Notes under the pieces: model-generated
The model's input: only the letters and a program-made list of their open reading frames with translations
The model's database searches: none
What the model was told of the DNA's origin: nothing
Program-made: the position numbers and the translations under genes
Assembly: GCA_943788235.1 (NCBI GenBank)
Contig: CALSPM010000002.1
Span: 1 to 64,000, forward strand
Reading direction: 5' to 3'
Length of the DNA stretch: 64,000 nt
DNA from: an uncultured Cyclobacteriaceae bacterium
GTDB lineage: Bacteria > Bacteroidota > Bacteroidia > Cytophagales > Cyclobacteriaceae
Shown here: positions 34,630 through 44,076 of the stretch, in pieces
Position numbering within the stretch: the first letter of the stretch is position 1
How the letters are laid out: each line of letters begins with the position of its first letter

Positions 34630-35133
34630 TCATTTTTGAGTTGTTCTTGGCCCGATTTCTATGACTTCCATATTGAAAATTTTTCCATCTTCAATTTCAA
34701 ATCTCAAGAGGGTTTTCATCTTGTGAAATCCATGTTTTCCGGCGGCACCAGGGTTTAAATATAGAACATTGTATTTTTTATAAAAAATTACTTTTAAGAT
34801 GTGAGAATGTCCACAAACAAGAATGTTGGGCTGCTTGGCCAATAATAGGGCTCTGATATTTTTTGTGAATGACGGTGGTTTACCGGCGATATGGGTCATC
34901 ATGATGCGCATGTCGCCACAAGAAATTAATGCTGTTTCTTCTGTGCGTATTCTAATATCATGCCCATCTATATTACCAAAGACGGCTCGCAAGGGTTTGA
35001 AATTTTCTAAAGTCTCTAAGAGGGCAACATTTCCCACATCTCCTGCATGCCATACTTCATTACAATCTTTAAAATAATGAAAAACCTTAGGATCTAAATA
35101 ACCATGCGTATCGGAGATTACACCTACTTTCAT
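34630..35133 (-). CDS. YfcE/MJ0936-type metallophosphoesterase
   Basis: 167 residues with the full calcineurin-like motif set: SDTHG (7-11), HAGDVGN, FGNIDGHD, THIAG and CGHSHI, providing the dinuclear metal site. Family members hydrolyse phosphodiesters such as artificial substrates or cyclic nucleotides; the natural substrate is often unknown. The length is normal. It is convergent with the double SGNH gene (62 bases between stops) and divergent from gldA, so it is probably a single-gene unit in the cytoplasm. Confidence 0.88.
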   Translation of the reverse strand: MKVGVISDTHGYLDPKVFHYFKDCNEVWHAGDVGNVALLETLENFKPLRAVFGNIDGHDIRIRTEETALISCGDMRIMMTHIAGKPPSFTKNIRALLLAKQPNILVCGHSHILKVIFYKKYNVLYLNPGAAGKHGFHKMKTLLRFEIEDGKIFNMEVIEIGPRTTQK

Positions 35134-35212
35134 AGATGCAAACTAGGTTAATTTTAACACATTTTAACAGGTTTTTTTTTTGAAAGTTTGAATACTTAAT
35201 TTTATTTTGTTT

Positions 35213-35243
35213 TTTGATTCAAAATAGGAAAAAATTACTTTTG
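35213..35243 (+). promoter_or_regulatory. Bacteroidota promoter for gldA
   Basis: TTTG (35213-35216), 19-base spacer, TACTTTTG (35236-35243): an exact match to the TTTG-N19-TAnnTTTG consensus, placing the start site about 35 bases before the ATG. Confidence 0.6.
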
Positions 35244-35283
35244 GTTGTTTCAATTAAATTGAACTCAATATTTCAAATAGTAT

Positions 35284-36207
35284 ATGTCAATTATAGTAGA
35301 AAATCTCACTAAAAAGTACGGAGAGCAAAAAGCCGTTAATGATATTTCCTTCAAAATAGAGACAGGCGAGGTCGTCGGATTCTTAGGACCCAATGGTGCT
35401 GGGAAAAGTACAACGATGAAGATGATTACATGCTTTATGGCTCCAACTATTGGTAATATTACTGTGGATGATATTTCAGTTAACGAAAACCAATCATTAA
35501 TAAAGAAAAAGATCGGTTATCTTCCTGAGAATAATCCTCTGTATTTCGATATGTCTATTGTGGATTATCTTCGGTTCACTGCGGAAATACAAGGAGTGTC
35601 TAAAACTGACATTCCTGGCCGAATTGGTGAGATGATTGAATTATGCGGTTTAGTGAGAGAAAAACATAAAAATATTAATGAGTTGTCCAAAGGATTCAGA
35701 CAAAGAGTAGGACTAGCCCAAGCGATGATCCATGATCCTGAGGTTTTGATTTTGGATGAGCCAACTACTGGGCTGGATCCTAACCAAATTGTCGAGATCA
35801 GAAAATTAATAAAAGAATTAGGCAAGCAAAAAACTGTGATATTAAGTTCACATATTCTTTCAGAAGTAGAAGCTACTTGTGATCGAATTTTAATAATTAA
35901 TCGAGGAAGAATAGTTGCAGATGGAACCTCTGAGACATTACGGTCCCAAGCTGATGACCAAGAGTTGTTGACGGTCCATATAACGCCTTTAAACGAGGAA
36001 TTAGAGACATCATTATTGGGTTTAGGATCTGTTGAAAAAGTAAGTGCGATAGAGGACAAGCCTGGATTTTATAGTATTCAGTCCAAGCCTAATATGGAAT
36101 CTAGAAAAGCAATTTTTGATCTATGTGTGAAACAGAAATGGTATTTGCTTGAAATGACTGGTATAGAAACCCGTCTTGAGGATGTTTTTAGAGATTTAAC
36201 TAATTAG
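35284..36207 (+). CDS. gldA: Gliding-type ABC transporter ATPase
   Basis: 307 residues. Walker A GPNGAGKST (35-43), signature LSKGFRQRVGLAQ (about 137-149), Walker B VLILDEPTTGLDP (about 154-166) and H-loop LSSHIL are all present, with a C-terminal regulatory extension of about 90 residues usual for this group. It drives the membrane complex formed by the next genes. In Flavobacterium johnsoniae GldA, GldF and GldG are required for gliding; in other Bacteroidota the same genes occur without visible gliding, so motility is not certain. gldF starts 5 bases after its stop. Confidence 0.85.
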   Translation: MSIIVENLTKKYGEQKAVNDISFKIETGEVVGFLGPNGAGKSTTMKMITCFMAPTIGNITVDDISVNENQSLIKKKIGYLPENNPLYFDMSIVDYLRFTAEIQGVSKTDIPGRIGEMIELCGLVREKHKNINELSKGFRQRVGLAQAMIHDPEVLILDEPTTGLDPNQIVEIRKLIKELGKQKTVILSSHILSEVEATCDRILIINRGRIVADGTSETLRSQADDQELLTVHITPLNEELETSLLGLGSVEKVSAIEDKPGFYSIQSKPNMESRKAIFDLCVKQKWYLLEMTGIETRLEDVFRDLTN

Positions 36208-36211
36208 CAAT

Positions 36212-36937
36212 ATGAAAAAGACTTGGATCATCACGAAAAGAGAATTGGCTTCTTTTTTTGACTCCCTTACCGCATACGTAATGGTCGTATTATTTTTAGG
36301 TTTAAGTGGAATATTCACATGGTTGGTAGGGTCAAACATTTTTGTTAATAATCAGGCCAATATGGGAGTTTTTTTTGGTATCGCTTTTTGGTCACTTTTT
36401 TTCTTCATCCCTGCATTGACCATGAAAATGGTTGCTGAGGAAAATAGATTAGGAACAATAGAATTATTGACTACAAAGGATATTACTGATGGACAGATCA
36501 TAAGAGGTAAATTTTTTGCATGTTTAATTTTGATACTCATCTCATTGATTTGTACACTTCCGTATTATGTAACCATTAGCCAATTAGGAAACATTGATGA
36601 TGGAGCAGTCATAGGTGGTTATGTTGGACTAATTTTTTTATCGGGATCCTATGTAGCGGTTGGTCTTTTCGCGAGTAGCATCACTACCAATCAAATAGTG
36701 GCATTTTTGGTTGCGCTGTTCATAGGTATATTTTTCCATTTATTGTTTGATGTGTTGGGTACATCGACTTCGGGGATTTTAGGCTCTTTTTTAAACTATT
36801 TGAGTATGCGTGTTCATTTTGATTCTATTAGTAGAGGGGTCGTGGATTCTCGAGATTTAGTTTATTTTGGATCCATAATAACCATGGGTCTTTATTTAGC
36901 AGAATTGATGCTGTCCAAACGTAATTGGCAATCCTAA
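36212..36937 (+). CDS. gldF: Gliding-type ABC transporter permease
   Basis: 241 residues, about six transmembrane helices and the ABC-2 permease pattern (KRELASFFDSLTAYV at the N-terminus, ENRLGTIELLTTKDI in the cytoplasmic loop, typical of GldF/NosY-like permeases). Length and order match GldF. It lies between gldA (4 bases) and gldG (9 bases), so one transcript is likely. Confidence 0.85.
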   Translation: MKKTWIITKRELASFFDSLTAYVMVVLFLGLSGIFTWLVGSNIFVNNQANMGVFFGIAFWSLFFFIPALTMKMVAEENRLGTIELLTTKDITDGQIIRGKFFACLILILISLICTLPYYVTISQLGNIDDGAVIGGYVGLIFLSGSYVAVGLFASSITTNQIVAFLVALFIGIFFHLLFDVLGTSTSGILGSFLNYLSMRVHFDSISRGVVDSRDLVYFGSIITMGLYLAELMLSKRNWQS

Positions 36938-36946
36938 GTTTATACT

Positions 36947-38461
36947 ATGAAAAAATCAAAATTATTTATTCAGGGTAGTATGGTTTTGGCCATAATTTTG
37001 GTAGTAAACTTGTTGTCTGAAGTAGCCTACTTCAGGATTGATTTTACTGAGGATAAACGATATACTCTTGGACAAGCTACTCGAAGTATTCTTGAGGAAT
37101 TAGATGATGTCATCACTGTGAAAGCATACTTTACAGAAGATTTACCAGCACAACTGGGTTATATAAAGGATGAATTAAGAGACCAGTTTATCGAATACGA
37201 AAATCGCTCGAATGGAAACTTTGTATTTGAATTTATCAATCCCAACACATCGGACGAGTTGAAGCAAGAAGCCATGCAAAATGGAATAACACCTGTGTCA
37301 ATTAATATAGTAGAGGATGATCAGAGACAGCAAATTCAAGCATTTATGGGTATTTTGATCCAAGCTGATGGACAGAAAGAAGTAATACCGCTTGTTCAGC
37401 CTGGATCCAGTTTAGAATACGAAATAACTACTTCAATAAAAAAAATAACTCTTAAAAATAAACCTAAAATCGGACTGATTACTGGTAATAATGAAGTGAC
37501 CATGGGAGCTATTCCGCAATTGTTCCAACAGCTTGCGGTGATGTATGAAATGGTTTCCTTTAATTTATCAGATTCTTCTGAGATCACTCCTAACTATAGC
37601 TGTATGATTTGGATTAGCCCAAATGATACCATTCCATCAACTGACTTTGATAAGGTCAATAAATATTTAGATAAGGGAGGTAATTTATTTCTGGCTTATT
37701 CCAATATTTCAGGTAACCTTCAAACAGCAGAAATATTTTCTAAACCAGATATTGGTTTAAATGATTGGCTGCAGTCAAAAGGTATATCGATGGGAAATCA
37801 AGTTGTGATTGATGCTTCTTGTGCCTCAGTCACAGTGCAACAAAAGCAAGGATTTTTCACCATGAACAGTCAGATCGAATTTCCTTATTTTCCTCAAATC
37901 AGAAAGTTTGAAAAACATCCAATCACTGTAGGTCTGGAATCGATGATGTTACCTTTTTCCAGTCCTCTCGATTTTATTGGATCAGATACTACGCTAGCGA
38001 TTAATGCAGTCCTTCAAACCAGTGAAATGTCAGGTACTCAAAATACCCCAAACTATATGAATGTTCAAAAGGAATGGACTGAACAAGATTTTACAGCACC
38101 AAATCAAATATTAGCATTATCTATGGAGCATATGGGTGCAAATAATGGGAGTATGGTAATTGTGTCTAATGGGCAATTTATAAATAATGGAGAAGGTCAA
38201 CAAGCACAACAATTGGATATGGATAATATTAATTTTGCCGCCAATGCCATTGATTGGTTATCGGATGATACGGGACTTGTGGGCTTAAGGACTAAGGGAA
38301 TTACGAGCAGACCCTTAGAATCTATTGACGATGGTACAAAATCACTAGTGAAATATGGGAATGTGTTCTCTCCTATTTTATTGATTTTAATTTATGGATT
38401 TATCAGGAGGTCATCGGTACAGCGAAAACGTCAAAAATGGGCCCAAGGGGATTATAGTTGA
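36947..38461 (+). CDS. gldG: GldG-type ABC auxiliary protein
   Basis: 504 residues: an N-terminal membrane helix (about 8-27), a large periplasmic ABC_transp_aux domain (about 40-430, opening with FRIDFTEDKRYTLGQATRSIL, the GldG signature), and a C-terminal membrane helix (about 470-488) followed by a positive tail (RRSSVQRKRQK). This two-anchor layout is that of GldG; related domains occur in IFT52. It presumably forms the periplasmic part of the GldA-GldF complex. Confidence 0.85.
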   Translation: MKKSKLFIQGSMVLAIILVVNLLSEVAYFRIDFTEDKRYTLGQATRSILEELDDVITVKAYFTEDLPAQLGYIKDELRDQFIEYENRSNGNFVFEFINPNTSDELKQEAMQNGITPVSINIVEDDQRQQIQAFMGILIQADGQKEVIPLVQPGSSLEYEITTSIKKITLKNKPKIGLITGNNEVTMGAIPQLFQQLAVMYEMVSFNLSDSSEITPNYSCMIWISPNDTIPSTDFDKVNKYLDKGGNLFLAYSNISGNLQTAEIFSKPDIGLNDWLQSKGISMGNQVVIDASCASVTVQQKQGFFTMNSQIEFPYFPQIRKFEKHPITVGLESMMLPFSSPLDFIGSDTTLAINAVLQTSEMSGTQNTPNYMNVQKEWTEQDFTAPNQILALSMEHMGANNGSMVIVSNGQFINNGEGQQAQQLDMDNINFAANAIDWLSDDTGLVGLRTKGITSRPLESIDDGTKSLVKYGNVFSPILLILIYGFIRRSSVQRKRQKWAQGDYS

Positions 38462-38477
38462 TTAAATTTCTTTTTTT

Positions 38478-39371
38478 ATGAAAGTCATGAATACATCAAA
38501 ACTTTTTATTTTTTTGGTTATTATTAGTCTAGTTTTTGTCATTATTAAGTTTACTAAAAATCCGGACAGAAGTAATAGCTATAATGAGGTATTAGTAGAT
38601 TTTGATTCACAACTTGTGGATGAAATAAAGATTGAGAATGAAAATGAGCAAGTCATATTAGAAAAAATTTCTGGTCAATGGAAGGTAAAAGTAGGCCAAA
38701 AGCAGCATGAGGCTTTAAGGAGTACAGTAGAAGCTTTTTTACAAACCATTCAAACCATTAAGCCCTCTCGACTGGCTTCTCGATCAGTTGAGCGGTGGTC
38801 AGATTATAATGTGGATGACAAGGGGACACGGGTGATTATATCTGGAGACAAAGATGTTTTTTTAGATATAATCCTGGGTAGATTCGCTTTTGAAGGACAA
38901 AGAACTTACTATAGTTTTGTTCGTCTAGTGGATGATAATGATACCTATGTAGCAGATAATTTCATGAAAATGAGTTTGGTTTCTAAAAGTGTTGATTTTC
39001 GAAACAACCGCGTATCGAATTTCAGAAATGATTCATTAACTGCTATAGATTTCATCTATCCAGATAGTGCTTTTTCGTTGACTAAGAAAGAAGCCTATTG
39101 GTTTAAAAATAACGTTGAGGTTGATTCAATTAAGTTCAAAAAGTATCATGACGACGTTCAATTTATTATGAGTAAATCGTTTGCTGCATCAGATTCTATA
39201 TCAGTACCTACGCATGAGGTGATCTTTCACTTTTCTAATAGGTCTGAAATAAAAATTACAGGAATCCTTGAGCAAGGAGATTGGTTGATCAGATCTTCTG
39301 AGAATAAAGATGAAGCATGGAAAGATCCAGTCCTTTTGGAAAAAATATTCATCTCAAATAAATATTTTTGA
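38478..39371 (+). CDS. DUF4340-family membrane-anchored protein
   Basis: 297 residues with one N-terminal transmembrane anchor (about 8-23) and a long periplasmic beta-rich region. The pattern (EIKIENENEQVILEKISGQWKV; TVEAFLQTIQTIKPSRLAS) is that of DUF4340 proteins, which regularly follow GldG-like genes. Starting 17 bases after gldG, it is very likely the fourth gene of the operon and a component or partner of the ABC complex. Its biochemical role is unknown. Confidence 0.75.
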   Translation: MKVMNTSKLFIFLVIISLVFVIIKFTKNPDRSNSYNEVLVDFDSQLVDEIKIENENEQVILEKISGQWKVKVGQKQHEALRSTVEAFLQTIQTIKPSRLASRSVERWSDYNVDDKGTRVIISGDKDVFLDIILGRFAFEGQRTYYSFVRLVDDNDTYVADNFMKMSLVSKSVDFRNNRVSNFRNDSLTAIDFIYPDSAFSLTKKEAYWFKNNVEVDSIKFKKYHDDVQFIMSKSFAASDSISVPTHEVIFHFSNRSEIKITGILEQGDWLIRSSENKDEAWKDPVLLEKIFISNKYF

Positions 39372-39468
39372 TTTTTTAATCTTTTGGTGAAACCCTTTTT
39401 TTAATTGATATTTAAGTTAGCCCAACAATCTATAATTTTTGTGAGCAATGATGCTTATATTTGAAATT

Positions 39469-40011
39469 ATGAGTGTACGCCTAGGGTCCTTTTTTCTGTT
39501 TTTGATGGTAATATTTACTTTTTCTAAGAGTCCATCTGAGGTTGATATTAACACTGAAATCAATTGGATCAGTTTTGAAGAAGCGGTGGCGAAAACCTCA
39601 GAGAATCCCAAAATGATTTTAGTTGATCTTTATACAGATTGGTGTGGATGGTGCAAAAAAATGGATCGAGATACCTACAGTCGTGCTGAAATTGTGGCCT
39701 ACGTTAATGATAAATTTTATGCAGTAAAATTTGATGCTGAAGGCGCTGAAGAAGTTAGTTTTAGGGGTCATACCTTCAAATTCGTGGCCTCAGGTCGAAA
39801 GGGGTATCACGAATTGGCGGCAGCCCTCACACAAAATAAGCTCAGTTACCCTACGACGGTTTTCATGAATGAAGAGCTCCAAATTATTCAGCCTGTGCCG
39901 GGTTACTTGGATGCGCCTACTTTTGATACTATTTCCAAATACATGGGTGAGGGAAAATATAAAAATACAGCTTGGGAGGAATTTCAAAAATCCTATCAAA
40001 GTAAACTTTGA
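39469..40011 (+). CDS. Exported thioredoxin-fold protein
   Basis: 180 residues from the ATG at 39469; an ATG at 39448 would add seven residues before the signal sequence. Sec signal or anchor (about 3-20), then a thioredoxin_7-type fold with the redox motif WCGWCKKM at about 58-65 and a cis-Pro region at YPTTVF. It fits periplasmic thiol reductases or disulfide isomerases. It lies 97 bases after the DUF4340 stop with no clear terminator, so it could be read with the gld operon. Confidence 0.8.
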   Translation: MSVRLGSFFLFLMVIFTFSKSPSEVDINTEINWISFEEAVAKTSENPKMILVDLYTDWCGWCKKMDRDTYSRAEIVAYVNDKFYAVKFDAEGAEEVSFRGHTFKFVASGRKGYHELAAALTQNKLSYPTTVFMNEELQIIQPVPGYLDAPTFDTISKYMGEGKYKNTAWEEFQKSYQSKL

Positions 40012-40108
40012 AGTAACCTTTTTGGACGATATGCATACATCATCACGCAACCTTTCTGATGCGAACGGCTCCCTTTAGATAACTATTACTCATCAAAAGA
40101 TATTTATT

Positions 40109-40849
40109 ATGACCAAGAGACTCGTTTTTAGTTTAACTCTAACAATGGTAGGGATCTTTTTGTTGGCAGATCCAATCCAAAGAAATTTACAGCCGTTCAA
40201 GCAATTATATGTAAAAGAGGGCATCGAGGTCGTTCTGATAAAAGGTACAGAATACAACGCTATGGTGGATGTTTCAGGATGTAATCCCGCAGATGTCCTG
40301 ACTGAGGTCAACAATGGTCGATTAACGATACGTATGAGGCCAAATGGAAGATATAGAAATATTGAGGTAAAAGTAGCGCTTACTTATGTGAATCCTCAAT
40401 GCAATAGATGTGTCCTCGGTCAGGAGTGGTCAAAGGATCAGATCGATTGGAAAGTGAAGCCCTAGAGATTGAGGTCAGCAGTGCCGGTTCGCTGGAGTTA
40501 AATATTCTTGTCCAATAGCGTAGATTTAGATGTCAGCAGCTCGGGGTTTGTCGCCTTGAATTTAGAGGTGAATAAACTTGAGGTCGAAATCTCAAGTGCA
40601 GGTAAGGTCAAGCTGACCGGCCGAGTACGTGACCAAGCATTAGATATAAGTAGTGGGGCTCATTATGAGGGGTTTAAGATGATTTCGGAAAGAACATTAG
40701 TGGACATAAGTAGTGGAGGACTGGCTCAAGTTTATGCGAAAGATAAACTAGATGTCCAGGCAAGTAGTGGAGGGTCAGTAGAATTTCAAGGAAGTCCAGG
40801 CAGTTTGAGCAAACGCTTAAGTAGTGGAGGTTCTGTAAGTCAATATTAG
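40109..40849 (+). pseudogene. GIN-domain (DUF2807) protein, several one-base insertions
   Basis: Signal sequence at the N-terminus, then the GIN-domain pattern of repeated IDVSSG / EVSSAGS / LDVSSSGF / VDISSGG beta turns, a right-handed beta-helix-like head domain of Bacteroidota envelope proteins. The sense jumps frame three times inside about 115 bases: near 40394 (to LNAIDVSS), near 40420 (to GVVKGSDRLESEALEIEVSS) and near 40505 (to SNSVDLDVSSSGF). Each fits one extra base, and the net effect restores the original frame. So the 118-residue and 113-residue open frames seen are parts of one gene. Clustered insertions suggest base-call errors or real decay. Confidence 0.75.
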
Positions 40850-40871
40850 TCACTTAAATCCAAGAGCTTTG

Positions 40872-41915
40872 ATGTTTTCAGGGAATGGGCGAGGTTCATT
40901 AGGGAGTTTGCCATACGTATTGTGTATCTATCTCTTAGTCCTAGGATGTGAAAGCGTTGAAACCCAACGAGATCGATTTTTTAATCAAGGAAATGAAGCG
41001 ATTGAATCGAAGTCTTATGAGACTGCGATTAGTTTTTACACAAAAGCCATTAAGATAGATTCTGATGATGCCGAGTCTATCAATAATAGGGGAGTGGCCA
41101 AACGAGAATTAGGTAGGGTTTATGAAGCGATCCAAGATTATAACGAGGCATTATTGATTGATAATGAATTTTGGGATTGCCTGCATAACCGAGCCATGGC
41201 CTATCAAGAGGCGGGTAATTGGACGAAAAGTATCAGAGATTATGATTTACTTATTGCCCATCATGATAGTTCCATTTATCACGAAGCTAAGGCGCTTATT
41301 TTCACAGAGTCAAAAGATTATGAACGAGCCATGGATGAATTTAATAGGGTACTGGCACAAAATCCAAAGGATACTGAAGCCAAGATCAATTTAGCCACCT
41401 TAGATTTTTATCTGGGCAATAAGCAAAGGGCGGCAGCTACTTTAGAGGAAATTTTGCATCAGTCTCCCAATGAAGCCTTTGGATACAATACACTCAATCA
41501 GATATATTTAGAGTTATCGTCATTGGACTTAGCCTATCGGGCCATCCAGCAAGCCCTTAGGCTGAATCCGAACAATGCTTTTTTTCTAAATAATAGGGGT
41601 TTTACCTATCTAGAGATGGATTCTATAGCTTTAGCCTTGATCGATATCAATCAAAGTATTGTTTTGACTCCTGATAATCCATGGTCTTATCGAAATAAGG
41701 GCTACTACTATTATAAAATGGGGGATTTCACTCAGGCAATCCGTTATTTGAAGCAATCCTTGGAGATGGATGAAAACGTAAAGGAAGCTCATTTGATGTT
41801 GGGCATGACCTATTTATCAGATGGCCAATCAGGAATGGCTTGCCAGGCATGGCAAATAGCAATGGATATGGGTAACGAAAAAGCGCAGGCCTACCTGAAC
41901 GATCATTGTAATTAA
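40872..41915 (+). CDS. TPR-repeat lipoprotein
   Basis: 347 residues from the ATG at 40872. Lipobox LVLGC (about 23-27), followed by about nine tetratricopeptide repeats (pattern A..FY..AI.ID...AES.NNRG.A, then YEAI.DYNEAL...) covering nearly the whole chain. TPR arrays are protein-binding scaffolds; the lipid anchor places it on a membrane facing the periplasm. It starts 22 bases after the GIN-domain gene and could share its transcript. The ending CQAWQIAMDMGNEKAQ resembles a SEL1/TPR cap. Confidence 0.85.
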   Translation: MFSGNGRGSLGSLPYVLCIYLLVLGCESVETQRDRFFNQGNEAIESKSYETAISFYTKAIKIDSDDAESINNRGVAKRELGRVYEAIQDYNEALLIDNEFWDCLHNRAMAYQEAGNWTKSIRDYDLLIAHHDSSIYHEAKALIFTESKDYERAMDEFNRVLAQNPKDTEAKINLATLDFYLGNKQRAAATLEEILHQSPNEAFGYNTLNQIYLELSSLDLAYRAIQQALRLNPNNAFFLNNRGFTYLEMDSIALALIDINQSIVLTPDNPWSYRNKGYYYYKMGDFTQAIRYLKQSLEMDENVKEAHLMLGMTYLSDGQSGMACQAWQIAMDMGNEKAQAYLNDHCN

Positions 41916-42080
41916 GCGTGCATTCTTTTTTGAAAATCAATTGACAGAGAGAGGTCCTATGGCTAAAAACAACTATAGGAATAGTGACTGCAGATAGGAA
42001 CATAAAGGGAAGACCAAAACGGCTTGGTTAGGTATATCTAATCTGGATGGATTCCAAAAATAGGGAGTGGCCTTTACAGG

Positions 42081-42800
42081 GTGAAAAAAGATATTAAGGA
42101 CCAGTATGAGTGCAGCCAGGTCCCATACAATGGCCCTATTTTTTTAGAAATAACCAATGAATATGGGATGTTAGATACTCAGTTAGAGGAAACGCTTAGG
42201 AAACGCCTGCAAGGAGCATTACCAGGAAATCTCGCTCATGAGAAGATGAGAGCTCAGATCATCCATGAAGATGCTGCTCGAAAACCCTTTCAGCTTTCTC
42301 CAAAAGAGGGTGCAGTCCTGATATTGTTATACCCAGATGAACATGCGAGCGATTGGAAGTTTCCCTTGATTCAGCGACCTCCTTATGACGGGGTTCATGG
42401 TGGGCAAATCAGTTTCCCTGGAGGGAAAAAAGAGCATACGGATAGAGATTTGCTGCAAACTGCCCTTCGCGAGACCTATGAAGAAATAGGCGTTTCAGAT
42501 TCAAGCATCAAGATAATTGGTAAGTTGAGCAAACTGGATGTAGCAGCGTCTAATCATGTGGTACTTCCCGTGATTGGCTTTATGGATCAAAAACCTATAT
42601 TTACACCTCATCCTTATGAGGTAGCGGAGATTATTGAAATTTCTTTGATCGATTTGTTTAAAAAAAATGTAATCAAGGAAAAACATCTGCAGACCAGAGG
42701 AGTAACTTTAAGGGCACCTTATTATGATGTTGATGATCACTTTATTTGGGGTGCAACGGCGATGATACTTAATGAACTGGTAACTTTAATCAAGTCCTAA
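42081..42800 (+). CDS. NUDIX hydrolase, CoA-pyrophosphatase type
   Basis: 239 residues from a GTG start. The NUDIX box has the variant of CoA pyrophosphatases (SFPGGKKEHTDRDLLQTALR, then ETYEEIGV), and the UPF0035 motif precedes it (VLILLYPDE, LIQRPPYDGVHGGQISFPGG). Such enzymes cleave CoA or acyl-CoA to 3',5'-ADP and (acyl-)phosphopantetheine. The extra ~60 N-terminal residues are as expected for this subfamily. The stop overlaps the start of the next gene (TAATG), so the two are translationally coupled. No gene is seen in 41916-42080. Confidence 0.85.
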   Translation: MKKDIKDQYECSQVPYNGPIFLEITNEYGMLDTQLEETLRKRLQGALPGNLAHEKMRAQIIHEDAARKPFQLSPKEGAVLILLYPDEHASDWKFPLIQRPPYDGVHGGQISFPGGKKEHTDRDLLQTALRETYEEIGVSDSSIKIIGKLSKLDVAASNHVVLPVIGFMDQKPIFTPHPYEVAEIIEISLIDLFKKNVIKEKHLQTRGVTLRAPYYDVDDHFIWGATAMILNELVTLIKS

Positions 42801-44044
42801 TGAACAAAGATTTAATTCAAAATGATGCGGTAATATTTGGTATACTGATGTTGATTTTGGGAGCTGTTTTTTATACCTCAGACAGTAAGTTATGGTTTTG
42901 GAAAAAATTCTATGGTTGGGTTCCATCCGTACTTATTTGTTATTTTTTACCGTCGTTACTTTATAGTTTTGGAATCATTGACCCTACAAAGTCTAATTTA
43001 TATTTCATGGCTTCTCGGTATTTATTGCCGACCAGTTTGATTTTATTAACGCTTTCGGTAGATGTTAAGGAGCTCATAAAATTAGGTCCTAAGGCCATCA
43101 TTATGTTCTTTACAGGCGCTGTCGGTATTATCTTAGGGGGCCCTATAGCCCTTCTTTTGATTTCTTATATTGCCCCTGAAGTCATCAATGCGCCACCTAC
43201 TGAAGAAATATGGCGAGGCATGACTACCATTGCGGGCTCATGGATTGGAGGTTCTGCCAATCAAACAGCAATGAAAGAAGTTTTTGAAGTAGGTGGACCC
43301 CTGTTCTCGAAGATGGTGGCGGTAGATGTGATCATGGCTAATTTATGGCTGGCCATTTTAATGCTAGGTATAGGTAAAAACAAAAAGATCAACCAATTAT
43401 TAAAGGCCGATGATCGAGCCATTGAAAATTTAAAAAATCGGATGGAAGATTTCCAACAGAAATCTGCAAAAACAGCTTCTCTATCAGATATTGTTAAGAT
43501 TTTAGCCATTGGTTTTGGCTGCATGGGATTGTCTCATTTTCTGAGTGAGCTTATTGCACCTTATTTAAGTACCAATTTCCCACAGTTGCAGGACTATAGT
43601 TTGACCTCAGGGTTCTTTTGGATCGTAGTGATCGCCGCCACATTGGGTGTTGCACTGTCTTTTACGCATGCCCGATCTTTGGAGCAAGTGGGAGCGTCAA
43701 AATTCGGTAGTTTGATGGTTTATGTTTTGATTGCTACCATTGGTATGAACATGGATATATTGGCTGTTTTTGAAAATCCGGGGTTGTTTTTAATTGGATT
43801 CATCTGGATTGGATTTCACGCTTTGTTATTAATGGTAGTAGCTAAAATCATCAAGGCGCCTTACTTCTTTGTAGCAGTAGGCAGTCAAGCCAACGTGGGA
43901 GGCGCTGCGTCTGCACCTATTGTAGCGGCCTATTTCAGTCCATCTTTGGCTCCTGTAGGTGTACTTTTGGCCGTATTAGGATATGTAGTGGGGACTTATG
44001 GGGCCTACATTTGTGGACTGTTGCTCCAAGGAGTATCTCCCTGA
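42800..44044 (+). CDS. DUF819-family integral membrane protein
   Basis: 414 residues with about 10-11 transmembrane helices and the DUF819 (YjcL-like) features: LILLTLSVDVKELIKLGPKA, an IAGSWIGGSANQTAMKE loop and a GSQANVGGAASAPIVA segment near the C-terminus, which resembles the substrate-binding repeats of sodium/organic-anion transporters. Function unproven; probably a secondary transporter. One-base overlap with the NUDIX gene. It ends convergent with the queuosine precursor transporter. Confidence 0.85.
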   Translation: MNKDLIQNDAVIFGILMLILGAVFYTSDSKLWFWKKFYGWVPSVLICYFLPSLLYSFGIIDPTKSNLYFMASRYLLPTSLILLTLSVDVKELIKLGPKAIIMFFTGAVGIILGGPIALLLISYIAPEVINAPPTEEIWRGMTTIAGSWIGGSANQTAMKEVFEVGGPLFSKMVAVDVIMANLWLAILMLGIGKNKKINQLLKADDRAIENLKNRMEDFQQKSAKTASLSDIVKILAIGFGCMGLSHFLSELIAPYLSTNFPQLQDYSLTSGFFWIVVIAATLGVALSFTHARSLEQVGASKFGSLMVYVLIATIGMNMDILAVFENPGLFLIGFIWIGFHALLLMVVAKIIKAPYFFVAVGSQANVGGAASAPIVAAYFSPSLAPVGVLLAVLGYVVGTYGAYICGLLLQGVSP

Positions 44045-44076
44045 ATGGCATTATAGATTCAGTTTTAAATGGATGA

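Noticed and set aside
42800-44044. DUF819 protein as a Bat or gliding component
   Set aside because: It overlaps the NUDIX gene and matches a general transporter-like family; there is no link to those systems.
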